From positions 62,001 through 126,000 of the forward strand of contig CAWDRV010000006.1 of the NCBI GenBank assembly GCA_963804825.1: a stretch of DNA of 64,000 nt, read 5' to 3'. Origin of the DNA: JBKQVT01 sp963804825. GTDB taxonomy: Bacteria; Planctomycetota; Planctomycetia; Pirellulales; Thermoguttaceae. Positions 1 through 8,284 of this stretch are shown one piece after another. The translations under genes and the position numbers were made by a program. A model generated the notes under the pieces. The model had not been told where the DNA came from. It was given only the letters and a program-made list of their open reading frames with translations, and searched no databases. How positions within the stretch are numbered: the first letter of the stretch is position 1; each line of letters starts with the position of its first letter.

Positions 1-135
1 GGGTGCTATGGCAACTTTGGAAAGTTGGGGGAATGGATTGTGCATGGTCGGCTGATACGAAATCTCCGGCAGCATGGCGCAGCCGGGCGACAGCAGACAT
101 CCGAGCAGGACGATATGTCGTAATATGTTGTGCAT
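1..135 (-). CDS. Putative lipoprotein, N-terminal 45 residues only (runs off left edge)
   Basis: An open frame starts at ATG 135-133 and continues without a stop to the left edge, so only the first 45 codons are visible. The N-terminus has a short hydrophobic stretch followed by LLSPGC, a good lipobox with Cys19 as the likely lipidated residue. This suggests an envelope lipoprotein. The next residues include NPFPQLSKVAIAP, which reminds me of secreted planctomycete proteins of unknown function. The frame, lipobox and edge truncation are seen directly; the export route is inferred. The gene is divergent from ispG and separated from it by a repeat-containing spacer. Confidence 0.6.
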   Translation of the reverse strand, partial: MHNILRHIVLLGCLLSPGCAMLPEISYQPTMHNPFPQLSKVAIAP

Positions 136-302
136 AAACGACTTACGAAACTTTTCGGGCGATCCAGGCCATAGGCGAGCCGCTTAGACGCGGCGCGTGT
201 CCGGCCTGAAATGCCGTCATTGTCCGTTTTATCGGCAAAGTCGTTGCAGATTCTCCAGTTTGGATCCGTAAGAAGGCTAGCGGGCAAGGCAGAACGTAGA
301 AC

Positions 303-377
303 GTAGGTCAGGCACCCTGTGCCTGACAGCGGGCTGGCAGCGTCCGGGGCATGTCAGGCACGGCGTGCCTGACCTAC
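303..377. repeat. Palindromic intergenic element (13-bp perfect inverted arms)
   Basis: The arms GTAGGTCAGGCAC (303-315) and GTGCCTGACCTAC (365-377) are perfect inverted repeats. Each arm sits beside a smaller palindrome (GGCACcctGTGCC, GGCACggcGTGCC). The element lies in the divergent spacer upstream of ispG and resembles the other TGCCAC/GGCAC-type palindromes scattered through this window. Confidence 0.75.
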
Positions 378-417
378 GCGGCTTGAACTGGCCGTCGGCA
401 AGGGGGAAAATGGTTTC

Positions 418-1615
418 ATGCTCGAAGACATGCCGCCGACTGGCCCCCGTCGCAACCAGACCCGACCGGTCCGCGTCGGCTCGGTCACGATCGGCCACGG
501 CGGGCCGATCGTGGTGCAAAGCATGTGCGCCACGAAGACGGCCGACGTCGAGGCGACGGTTGCCCAGGTGAACCATTTGGCCGCCGCTGGGGCGGGCGTG
601 GTGCGGATTGCCGCCGACACGCCCAAGGATACGCAGTCCCTGGCCGAAATCCGCCGCCGCAGCCGGGCGAACCTCTCGGTCGATCTTCAGGAGAACTACC
701 GGCTGGCCGCGGACGTTGCCCCCTGGGTGGACAAAATCCGCTACAACCCCGGCCATCTTTACCATCACGAGCGTCACCGGCCGTGGCAGGACAAGGTGCG
801 GTTCCTGGTCGACGTGGCCGGCCGGCACGATTGCGCCCTGCGCGTGGGCGTGAATTGCGGCTCGGTCGATCCGGCCCAACGGGAGCGGTTCGCCGGGGAC
901 GACGTCCTTCGGCCGATGCTGCAAAGCGCCTTGGATCATTGCGAGCTGCTGGACCGGTTGGGGTTTACGCGTTTTTGCGTTTCGTTGAAGGACTCGGATC
1001 CGGCGGCCGTGGTCGAGGTCAATCGGCTGTTTGCCGAGCAGCGGCCCGACGTGCCGCTCCATTTGGGCGTGACGGAGGCGGGAATGCCTCCGGAAGGGAT
1101 CGACAAGACCCGTCGGGCCTTCGAGCAGCTTATTCCGCTTGGCATCGGCGACACGATCCGCGTTTCGCTGACGGTCCCGGCCGCGCAAACACGAGGAGAT
1201 CGAGGCGGGCCGGCGAATCCTCGACGACATTGCCGCCGGCCGGTTCTCCGCCGCGGACGGTCCGGCGCGGCGGGGGCTGAACATTATTTCCTGTCCGGGC
1301 TGCTCGCGGGTCGAGAACGCGGCCTTCGTCGAATTGGCCGAGCAGGTGCGGGCGGCCACCCGCTACGCCGCCCAACAGGACGTCACGATCGCCGTGATGG
1401 GCTGCCGCGTCAACGGGCCGGGCGAAACCGATTCGGCCGACCTGGGCCTCTGGTGCGGCCCGAGTGTCGTCAACCTCAAGCGCGCCGGGACGCCGCTGGG
1501 GGCCTATTCCTACGCCGAAATCCTGCCGCGGCTGTTGGAGCAACTCGATCTGCTGATCGCCGGCCGGTCGCCCTCGCCTTCCGATGAAGCGGCCCCTGGA
1601 CATAGACCGGCTTAG
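418..1615 (+). CDS. ispG: 4-hydroxy-3-methylbut-2-en-1-yl diphosphate synthase (frameshifted)
   Basis: IspG (GcpE) carries out the penultimate step of the MEP isoprenoid pathway, reducing the cyclodiphosphate MEcPP to HMBPP with a [4Fe-4S] cluster. The first 255 residues read cleanly in one frame (VRVGSVTIGHGGPIVVQSM and on to IRVSLTVPAA). The frame then moves by +1 near base 1186. The second part carries the cluster ligands: SCPGC near 1288 and GCRVNGPGE near 1400. Repairing one base gives about 398 residues, normal for the short bacterial form. Both halves are well conserved, so the break is probably an assembly indel (inference). The gene stands alone. Confidence 0.9.
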
Positions 1616-2029
1616 TCAGGCAGGTTATGCTCCCGCATAACTAACTGGCGAACCATTGTTATGCTAAAGCGTATGCGGGGTAGCCGCAACCAATGACTTT
1701 CTTCGGTAAGCCGCAAAGTATTGTGTGCCACGGCTTTGCGTTTGGAGCCAGAAAACACTGTGAAGAAATCCTGAATCCTGAGACCTAATGGCATAACCTG
1801 CGAGGCTGCAAAACAATGACTCCCGACCCCTTTGTCCTTCCTGCTCTGGTAGAAAAGGAAAGTATCTTGACACCGCAACGGCACCCGCTAAATTGAGGGG
1901 AGCGACGAATTGCGAACGGCATTTCGACGCGCCGCCGGTTGAGTGCACAAGGCTCCGGCAGCAGGCTGGAACGTTAATGGCACAATCACAAGGCTATCGA
2001 GGAATTCAATCCTAGACGGGAGGGTCGCC
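1616..2029. other. Intergenic spacer with short dyads
   Basis: No convincing gene lies in this 414-bp spacer between ispG and the HEAT-repeat gene. It contains a perfect dyad GTTATGC-tccc-GCATAAC at about 1626-1643 and a related TATGCTAAAGCGTATGCGG stretch at about 1661-1680. These could be the stem of a terminator lacking a T-run or the scar of a mobile element. It is less GC-rich than its surroundings. Confidence 0.4.
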
Positions 2030-3836
2030 ATGTTTATATGGCTGAAGGTGCGGTGGCTGTCCAAACGGTTGTTGTCGCGTGATCGGCAAGTTCGACAGAA
2101 CGCGGCGGCCATGCTGGGCGACTTGGGCGACCCACGTGCCGTCGAACCCCTGATTAAGGCACTGGGCGACTACAATAACGGCGTCCGCGAAGCCGCCACC
2201 GAGGCACTCCCGAAGTTCGGTGAGCATGCCGTCCGACCCCTGATCGAGGCACTCTGGGACGCGAACAAGGACGTCCGCAGAGCCGCCACCGAGGCACTCG
2301 TGAGGTTGGGCGACCCGCGTGCCACTGAACCCCTGATCAAGTTGCTGGGTGACAAGGATAACCGTATCCGCAAAGCCGCCATCAATGCACTGGTAAGGTT
2401 GGGCGCGGCGCCGTCGAACCCCTGATTAAGAAGGTGGTGGGTGACCGGGATAACGACGTCCGCGAAGCCGCCGTCGAGGCGCTGAAGAAATTGGGCGACG
2501 CACGTGCCGTCGAAGCCTTGATTAAGGCGCTGGGAAACCGGGACAAGGATGTTCGCAAGGCCGTCGTCAGGGCACTAAAGGAGTTGAGCGCCCCGCGTGC
2601 CGTCGAGCCCCTGATTAAGGCGCTGGGGGACGGGGACAACGACGTTCGCAAAGCCGTCGTCGAGGCACTGGGGAACCTGGGCGCCCCGCGTGCCGTCGAG
2701 CCCCTGATTAAGGCGTTGGGGGACGGGGACAAGGACGTTCGCAAAGCCGTCGTCGAGGCATTGGGGAACCTGGGCGACCCGCGTGCCGTTGAACCCCTGA
2801 TCAAGGCGCTGGGAGACGAGGACAAGACCGTCCGCTGGGTCGTTGCCGTGGCACTGGGGAACCTGGGCGACCCGCGTGCTGTTGAACCGTTGATTAAAGT
2901 ACTAAGCGATGGGACTATCGGCTCAGGCGCTGCCACGGCGCTTGGGGAGTTGAGCGACCCGCGTGCCGTCGAGCCCCTGATTAGGGCACTGCGGGAAGCC
3001 GACAAGGGCGTCCGCCGGGCCGCCGTCAAGGCGCTTGAGAAGTTGGGCGACCCGCGTGCTGTTGAACCCCTGATTATGGCATTACGAGACGGGGACACGG
3101 ACGTTTCCTCTTACGCTGCCCAGGCGCTAGGGAACTTGGGCGACCGGCGCGCCGTCAAGCCGTTGATCAATATGCTGAATGACTCAAACGCGTGGTCCCA
3201 TCAATCCGTCGCCCTGCGCTGGGTGATTTGGGCGACCCGCGTGCGGTTAAGCCTCTCACCAAGTTACTGAGAAATGGCAACGACTACATCCGCTCTGCCG
3301 CCGCCGAGTCGCTGGCAAAGATCGACGCGCACAACCGTCAGGCCACAACCGAGGCGCTGGCAGAAATCAGCGCGTACGAGCGCCAGGCTAGCGCCTCGGC
3401 CGTCGCAAATGTCTACGGGTACGAATATCTGGTTCAACGCCTGTTGTTGTCCCAACCTGCTGATTCAATTGCACCGTCGCATAGCGGTCCCATTCGCGGG
3501 GAAGAAATTTATGCCCTGTCGGAGGCACCAAACGCAAAGACGGTTGCTCTTCTCGTTGAGATGGCTAAGTCAAGCAGACAATACGCCGCCATCGCGACCA
3601 CTCTCGGAGACATCGCAACGAAGAATCCGCACCTAGTGTCTGGAAACCCGGACGCAATGAAATTACTCATCACTCTATTACATGCCCCAGGTTCCATGTC
3701 GCGTGCAAACGCAGCGTTCGCACTTGGGTGGACACGGAGTAGAGACGCAGTTGCACCACTTCGCGCTGCGCTTCAGGACGAAGACGACGTTGTGCGAGAA
3801 AATGCAAGCAAGGCACTCAGACAAATGGGGATATGA
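2030..3836 (+). CDS. HEAT-repeat (PBS lyase-like) protein, two frameshifts
   Basis: This is a solenoid protein made almost entirely of about 31-residue HEAT-like repeats with the core GDPRAVEPLIKALGD followed by DVRKAAVEAL. I chose the ATG at 2030 because GGGAGGG precedes it by about 5 nt; an in-frame ATG at 1943 lacks a site. The frame breaks near 2408 and near 3219, and on both sides the repeat unit resumes in register. The simplest reading is one gene of about 600 residues with two indels. At the DNA level the repeats are close to 93-bp tandem copies, which also favours assembly errors or recombination. The last 170 residues are more divergent. HEAT solenoids usually bind other proteins; no enzyme motif is visible and the partner is unknown. 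Confidence 0.8.
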
Positions 3837-4055
3837 ATAACCGGCGGGGACGGAAAAAGGCGTGGGGAGTCTTTCTTCTTCGTCGTGCTGCAAGGCAAAG
3901 GGCGGCCGCCAGTCCTCCGCCGCAAATATGGTATTCCGGCGGCCCGACGACGAGGGGGCGATTGCCAATTTGCCGCCTCCATCCCGCGCTGCGCCGCGTT
4001 ATCCGGAAGCTCACGCCTCCGGCTCGCGGCCGCCGCCCGCCCGACGCGGAGCGGG

Positions 4056-5207
4056 TCAACTCGAGCCTGGCGGGCTGTTGTTGACGATCACCACGTCCAC
4101 GCCGGGGATCCGTTGCAACAGGCAGTCCAAGACCGACGGCCCGAACCAACGACGATACCAGGGCCAACGGCTTCGTCCCATGACGATGTGCGTGATCCCA
4201 TATTCCTTGACGAAGGTGGCGATCGTGCTGATCAGGTCGGCGCCTTTCAAGGGGAACGTGGTGCCGCCCAGTTGCCGGGCGAGTTCGAGCGACTTGTCGA
4301 TTTGCCGCTGGGTGGCCGCGTCGATGCGGACGAGGGACTCGCGCGGCGTCTGCACGTAGATGGCGTACCACGGCGCGCCCAGCCGGTCGGCGATCCGGGC
4401 GGCCTTGCGCAGCAGCGCGGCGGCGTAAGGACTCCGCGAACTGAGGCAGACCATGACCCGCTCCGAGCCGGAGGCCGTCTCGCCGGTGCGCTGACTTTCC
4501 TCGCGGCGGTGCATGTCCAGGCGGAAGGCGATCTCCTCCATGGCCAATTCCCGCAGTTGCGTCAGCTTCTCCGGGGCGAAGAAGTTCTCCATCGCGGTGG
4601 CGATGCGTTCGGGCGGATAAATCTTGCCCGCTTCGAGCCGCTCGCGCAGGTCCTCCGCCGAAAGGTCCACGTTGACGATCTGGTCGGCCATCGTGACGAC
4701 GTAGTCGGGCAGTCGCTCCTTGACCCGGACCCCGGTGGCCCGCTCGACGATGTCGTGCAGACTTTCCAGGTGCTGGATGTTCAACGTGGTGACGACGCTG
4801 ATGCCGGCGCGGAGCAGTTCCTCCACGTCCTGGTAGCGTTTGCGATTGCGGCTGCCCGGGGCATTGGTGTGGGCCAACTCGTCGATCAGGGCGATGGTGG
4901 GCCGGCGGGCCAACACGGCGTCGAGGTCCATTTCCTCGAGCACAATGCCGCGGTATTCGATCCGCCGCCGCGGGACTTGTTCGAGCTGGCCGATCTGGAC
5001 GGCGGTCTCGGCCCGCCCGTGGGTCTCGACGAAGCCGATCACCACGTCGATGCCCTGCCGGCGCAGCCGATTGCCTTCCTGGAGCATGTCGAAGGTCTTG
5101 CCCACGCCGGCGGCGAAGCCGAGGTAGATTTTGAGCCGGCCGCGTTGTTGGCGGCGGATGAGGTCGAGGAACGCCTCGGGCTTGGGCTGGAGTTCGTCGC
5201 TGGACAC
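4056..5207 (-). CDS. Stand-alone KdpD sensor domain with USP domain, no kinase
   Basis: The 383 residues match only the cytoplasmic N-terminal part of KdpD. Residues about 20-230 form the KdpD domain with Walker A (GFAAGVGKT) and Walker B-like IALIDELAHTNAPG. Residues about 245-375 form a universal-stress-protein fold. There are no transmembrane segments, no HisKA and no HATPase domain. In KdpD this region senses K+ or ATP status and tunes the kinase. Here it must act in trans, presumably with the separate histidine kinase at 8285-10162 (inference). It is on the minus strand with the kinase and activator, but three unrelated genes lie between. The protein ends naturally, so it is a split form rather than a truncated pseudogene. 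Confidence 0.88.
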   Translation of the reverse strand: MSSDELQPKPEAFLDLIRRQQRGRLKIYLGFAAGVGKTFDMLQEGNRLRRQGIDVVIGFVETHGRAETAVQIGQLEQVPRRRIEYRGIVLEEMDLDAVLARRPTIALIDELAHTNAPGSRNRKRYQDVEELLRAGISVVTTLNIQHLESLHDIVERATGVRVKERLPDYVVTMADQIVNVDLSAEDLRERLEAGKIYPPERIATAMENFFAPEKLTQLRELAMEEIAFRLDMHRREESQRTGETASGSERVMVCLSSRSPYAAALLRKAARIADRLGAPWYAIYVQTPRESLVRIDAATQRQIDKSLELARQLGGTTFPLKGADLISTIATFVKEYGITHIVMGRSRWPWYRRWFGPSVLDCLLQRIPGVDVVIVNNSPPGSS

Positions 5208-5530
5208 GGCTCTTTCTTATGCCTCGGATCAATCCAAAACTCGCCGGTGAGCCCTATGCGGGACTCGTCGGACTCGTCATCACCGAACAGAGAAGTATAG
5301 CAGACGCAAGGGCCGGGCCGCAATTGCCATTAGTTCCCGCCTGCCCGCGTCCCACCGCCTCGGGAACAACCGCGTCGGGCCGGCTCTAGTTCGGAAGAAT
5401 TTCCGGACGCCTTCTGGACGGAGTTTCCCCCAGAGAAACCTGCCGAAGACGGCTCACTCTTGCGGTACTCGCCGCCAGGGAGTTAAGATAATGTGTCCTG
5501 ATGACGGCCACTGCGGTGGGGAGTTCCATC
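5208..5530. other. Divergent intergenic region
   Basis: This 320-bp spacer separates the divergent KdpD-like gene (minus) and the zinc-ribbon gene (plus), so it should carry promoters for both. I see no repeat or clear binding site apart from the GGGGAG ribosome site just before 5531. Confidence 0.4.
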
Positions 5531-6202
5531 ATGAAAATCGCCGAGATGGAGGCTGGCCATGACGCGTACACCAGCCTGGAAGATAAGATCAGGACGATGG
5601 TAGCCGGCCGCGACTTTCCCGCGGTGTTTTCCGTTTGCGTTGCGTCGTTCCCGCACGTTGTTCCTGCAATCAAGTATCGGAAACAACGGGGCATCGAACC
5701 GGAGACGCCCGATTTCTTGTCTTTTAGCGTGATTTGCAAGTACGCTCCCTTGCTCTTCGAACACGCAGCCATTGCATCCCTTTCCGAATTCATCAAGGCG
5801 ACCCGACAGCTTGCAAGGGACGAAAGTGGTTACCTCCAGATGGTCGAGAATGCGATAGACAGGGAGAGAATTGCCCGATTGATTTGGAATTACGTTGAAC
5901 AGCACCCGGCCCCGTTGCAACGCGACGTTGCGGGGCAAATTGCGGTCGGCCAGGAGGTCGTCATCGACACGCTGCAAATGTGGGAAAAGCTGGGCCTTAT
6001 TCTCAGGACGCACGAATCCAACACGTTCAGGCTGGCCTTTTGGACCCGACCGGAATCGGAGGCGGAGGGCATCTGCCGCGGGTGCGGCGTGCGCGGCAGG
6101 GGGCTTAAGGAACGGTTCTGGAAACCAATCAAGTGCCAGAGGTGTGGAACTGAGGGCTATTACCACATCGACTACGGCGATTTTCGGCAACAGGCAAAAT
6201 GA
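5531..6202 (+). CDS. Unknown protein with C-terminal zinc ribbon
   Basis: I do not recognise this 223-residue protein. The middle (about residues 110-180) looks like a helical or winged-helix-type DNA-binding segment (RIARLIWNYVEQHPAPLQ, then IDTLQMWEKLGLI). The C-terminus has two Cys pairs, CRGCG and CQRCG, about 19 residues apart, typical of a zinc ribbon. The start at 5531 is supported by GGGGAG about 9 nt upstream; an in-frame ATG at 5501 has none. The stop is 12 nt before the DUF4041/T5orf172 gene, so the two are probably one transcript. The base composition is less GC-rich than the kdp genes on both sides, consistent with acquisition. Function unknown; nucleic-acid binding is inferred. 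Confidence 0.6.
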   Translation: MKIAEMEAGHDAYTSLEDKIRTMVAGRDFPAVFSVCVASFPHVVPAIKYRKQRGIEPETPDFLSFSVICKYAPLLFEHAAIASLSEFIKATRQLARDESGYLQMVENAIDRERIARLIWNYVEQHPAPLQRDVAGQIAVGQEVVIDTLQMWEKLGLILRTHESNTFRLAFWTRPESEAEGICRGCGVRGRGLKERFWKPIKCQRCGTEGYYHIDYGDFRQQAK

Positions 6203-6214
6203 CGGGAGTTTCCC

Positions 6215-7570
6215 ATGGATTACGTATTCGTGTTCCTTGCTGGTGCCGTCGCTGCGGCGTCGGCCCTGGGAATCTGGTACTTCGGCACATATGTTCTGCT
6301 TTGGAAGGAAAAGTGGTCGCTGGCGGGGCGGGAGGACGAGTTGGCGTGGCGGGCGAAGGCCCTCGACGACAGGGAACGAGCGGTTAACGAATCGCTTCGG
6401 ATTAAGGCGGAAGAGTCAGAGAAAACCGTTGCTAGCCAGCGCCATTTCCTCGAGGAGCAAAGGACCCACCACGAACGCGAGATTGCGGGCCGCTATCACG
6501 CTGTCGAAGAACGAGCGAACAGCCTCAAACGCGAGATCGAGGAATTCAATGCACGGAAGGTAAAGTACGACTCGCTCTCTCGCGAGAATGATGGCTTGAA
6601 GCAGGACCTTTTCAACCTGTCGGTTCACCTGAAAAAACTCGATCGGGACCATGCCGCGCTTGCCCAAAACCAAGAGGAAATCGACCGGAGGGCGAATCAG
6701 TTGGCCGAGCGCTACCTTGAAGAGAACGTATCTTGGATAGGAGCAAAATTGACCGCCAACAATTTCAGTAGTTCGAAGCAGCGGTTGTTGAAGGTCCTGG
6801 AGGCGTGCCGCGGAATCGGCTTCCTCGTGTCCGCAGATAAGGAAGAAGAACTTGTGGAAAACCTCCAAAAGGATTTCGAGCAAGCCGTGCGGGACGAATT
6901 CGCCCGCCAAGAGCAAGCCCGAATCAAGGCGCAAGTGAGGGAGGAGGAAAAGCTGGCCCGAGAAATTGACAAACAAATCAAGGACGCGGAACGCGAAAAG
7001 GCGGCCATTCAAGCTGCCCTTGAAAAGGCCCTCAAAGAAACGCAGGATGAACACAGCGCCGAGGTCGAACTTCTCAGAGCCCGATTGAAGGAGGCGGAAG
7101 AGAAAGCACAACGTGCGATATCACAGGCCCAATTGACCAAATCAGGCCACGTGTACGTCCTGTCTAATATTGGCTCGTTTGGCGACGGCGTTTTCAAGGT
7201 CGGCATGACAAGACGCCTTGAACCCATGGAGCGTGTCCACGAATTGAGCGGCGCGTCAGTGCCGTTTCCGTTTGACGTTCACATGATGATCTCCTGCGAC
7301 GATGCACCAAGCCTTGAGAATGCACTTCATCGTGAATTGCATAAGCAGCGATTGAATCGGGTAAATTTTCGCAAGGAATTTTTTCGCGCCGATGTTGAGT
7401 CAATTCGGAAGGTCGTTGAGCTTCAGCACGGTGTTGTGGATTACGTCGCGGAGCCAGCGGCACTCCAATATCACGAGAGTATGACTATGGGGGACGAAGA
7501 TTACGAATTCGTCGAACAGACCGTGAAATCCGTGGTCGGGGAAGATGACGGTGCCCTTGCGGACGATTAG
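6215..7570 (+). CDS. Membrane-anchored DUF4041 / T5orf172 (GIY-YIG-like) protein
   Basis: The 451 residues run in this order: one N-terminal transmembrane helix (about 5-27), a long charged coiled coil (40-150), a DUF4041-like segment (about 150-225), a second coiled coil (230-310) and a T5orf172 domain (about 311-400). The last has the GIY-YIG-related features HVYVLSN, FKVGMTRR, a following Arg (MERVHEL) and a Glu-rich helix (SLENALHRELH). Such proteins occur in phages and bacterial accessory regions; T5orf172 is related to GIY-YIG nucleases but its activity is mostly unproven. GGGAG precedes the ATG. It follows the zinc-ribbon gene by 12 nt. A role in phage interaction or defence is a guess from domain content only. 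Confidence 0.8.
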   Translation: MDYVFVFLAGAVAAASALGIWYFGTYVLLWKEKWSLAGREDELAWRAKALDDRERAVNESLRIKAEESEKTVASQRHFLEEQRTHHEREIAGRYHAVEERANSLKREIEEFNARKVKYDSLSRENDGLKQDLFNLSVHLKKLDRDHAALAQNQEEIDRRANQLAERYLEENVSWIGAKLTANNFSSSKQRLLKVLEACRGIGFLVSADKEEELVENLQKDFEQAVRDEFARQEQARIKAQVREEEKLAREIDKQIKDAEREKAAIQAALEKALKETQDEHSAEVELLRARLKEAEEKAQRAISQAQLTKSGHVYVLSNIGSFGDGVFKVGMTRRLEPMERVHELSGASVPFPFDVHMMISCDDAPSLENALHRELHKQRLNRVNFRKEFFRADVESIRKVVELQHGVVDYVAEPAALQYHESMTMGDEDYEFVEQTVKSVVGEDDGALADD

Positions 7571-7609
7571 AACCGGGCCCCCTCGGTCGATCTCATTACG
7601 TCATAGCTC

Positions 7610-8173
7610 TTACGTCGTCGGCCAGAGCGACGCGGGACGCAAGCTCACTTGCGGCATCAACAACGGCCGAAGCTCGTCGTCGCCGGCAACCGTCCTCACG
7701 GAAGCGTACCGGCCGGCGACCGGCTCGCGGCGGACTTCGATCCGCCCGGCGGCCACGTCAACGACCCAATAGTCCGCAATGCCGGCCGCCGCGTAAAGAT
7801 CGGCCTTCTCGCCCGTGTCGAAACCCAGGCTGCTGTCGGCCACCTCGACGACCAGCAGGACGTCCTCGGCCACCGGACGGCCGCGCGAGTAATCGCGCCG
7901 CACGACCCAGGCCAGGTCGGGTTCCGGCGCGCTCTCCAGGGAGGGCAGGCCGATGGAGTTCTGAATCCGGACTCGAACGTTGCCCTTGGGCAGGTTCGCG
8001 AAACTCCATTCCGTCAGCCGATCGACAACCTCTTCGTGCCGCGATCCTATGGGATTCATTTCCCGAATCTCCCCGTGGATGAATTCAAGCCGCAGGCGCT
8101 CGCGCCCGTCGAACACGCCGGCCGCGATCATTCGGTCGTATTGCGTGAGCGTCAGATGGGCGATCGTGCTCAT
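7610..8173 (-). CDS. Uma2 family putative restriction endonuclease-like protein (DUF820)
   Basis: This 187-residue protein has the Uma2/DUF820 layout: an N-terminal LTLTQYDRMIAAGVFDGRERLRLEFIHGEI segment split around a helix, then the PD-(D/E)XK-like core APEPDLAWV, VLLVVEVADSS and DTGEKADLYAAAGIADYWVVD. The Asp, Glu and Lys expected at the fold's active site are all present. Uma2 genes are expanded in planctomycetes and cyanobacteria, often as scattered single genes, and their function is not established. It converges with the T5orf172 gene (40-bp gap) and follows the histidine-kinase gene on the same strand, with no sign of shared regulation. Confidence 0.88.
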   Translation of the reverse strand: MSTIAHLTLTQYDRMIAAGVFDGRERLRLEFIHGEIREMNPIGSRHEEVVDRLTEWSFANLPKGNVRVRIQNSIGLPSLESAPEPDLAWVVRRDYSRGRPVAEDVLLVVEVADSSLGFDTGEKADLYAAAGIADYWVVDVAAGRIEVRREPVAGRYASVRTVAGDDELRPLLMPQVSLRPASLWPTT

Positions 8174-8284
8174 GAGAGTCCTGCCTCGGTTGACCTTGAA
8201 TATAGAAATTATAGCAGCTTTTCCGCGTGGCGCCCAGATTTTGGAGGCCGGCGGCGGGCCGCGTCGCTCCGAGTCTTGGTCATG

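Noticed and set aside
1130..1603. Minus-strand frame over the end of ispG
   Set aside because: No ribosome site or recognisable features; the opposite strand carries the iron-sulfur ligands of IspG.
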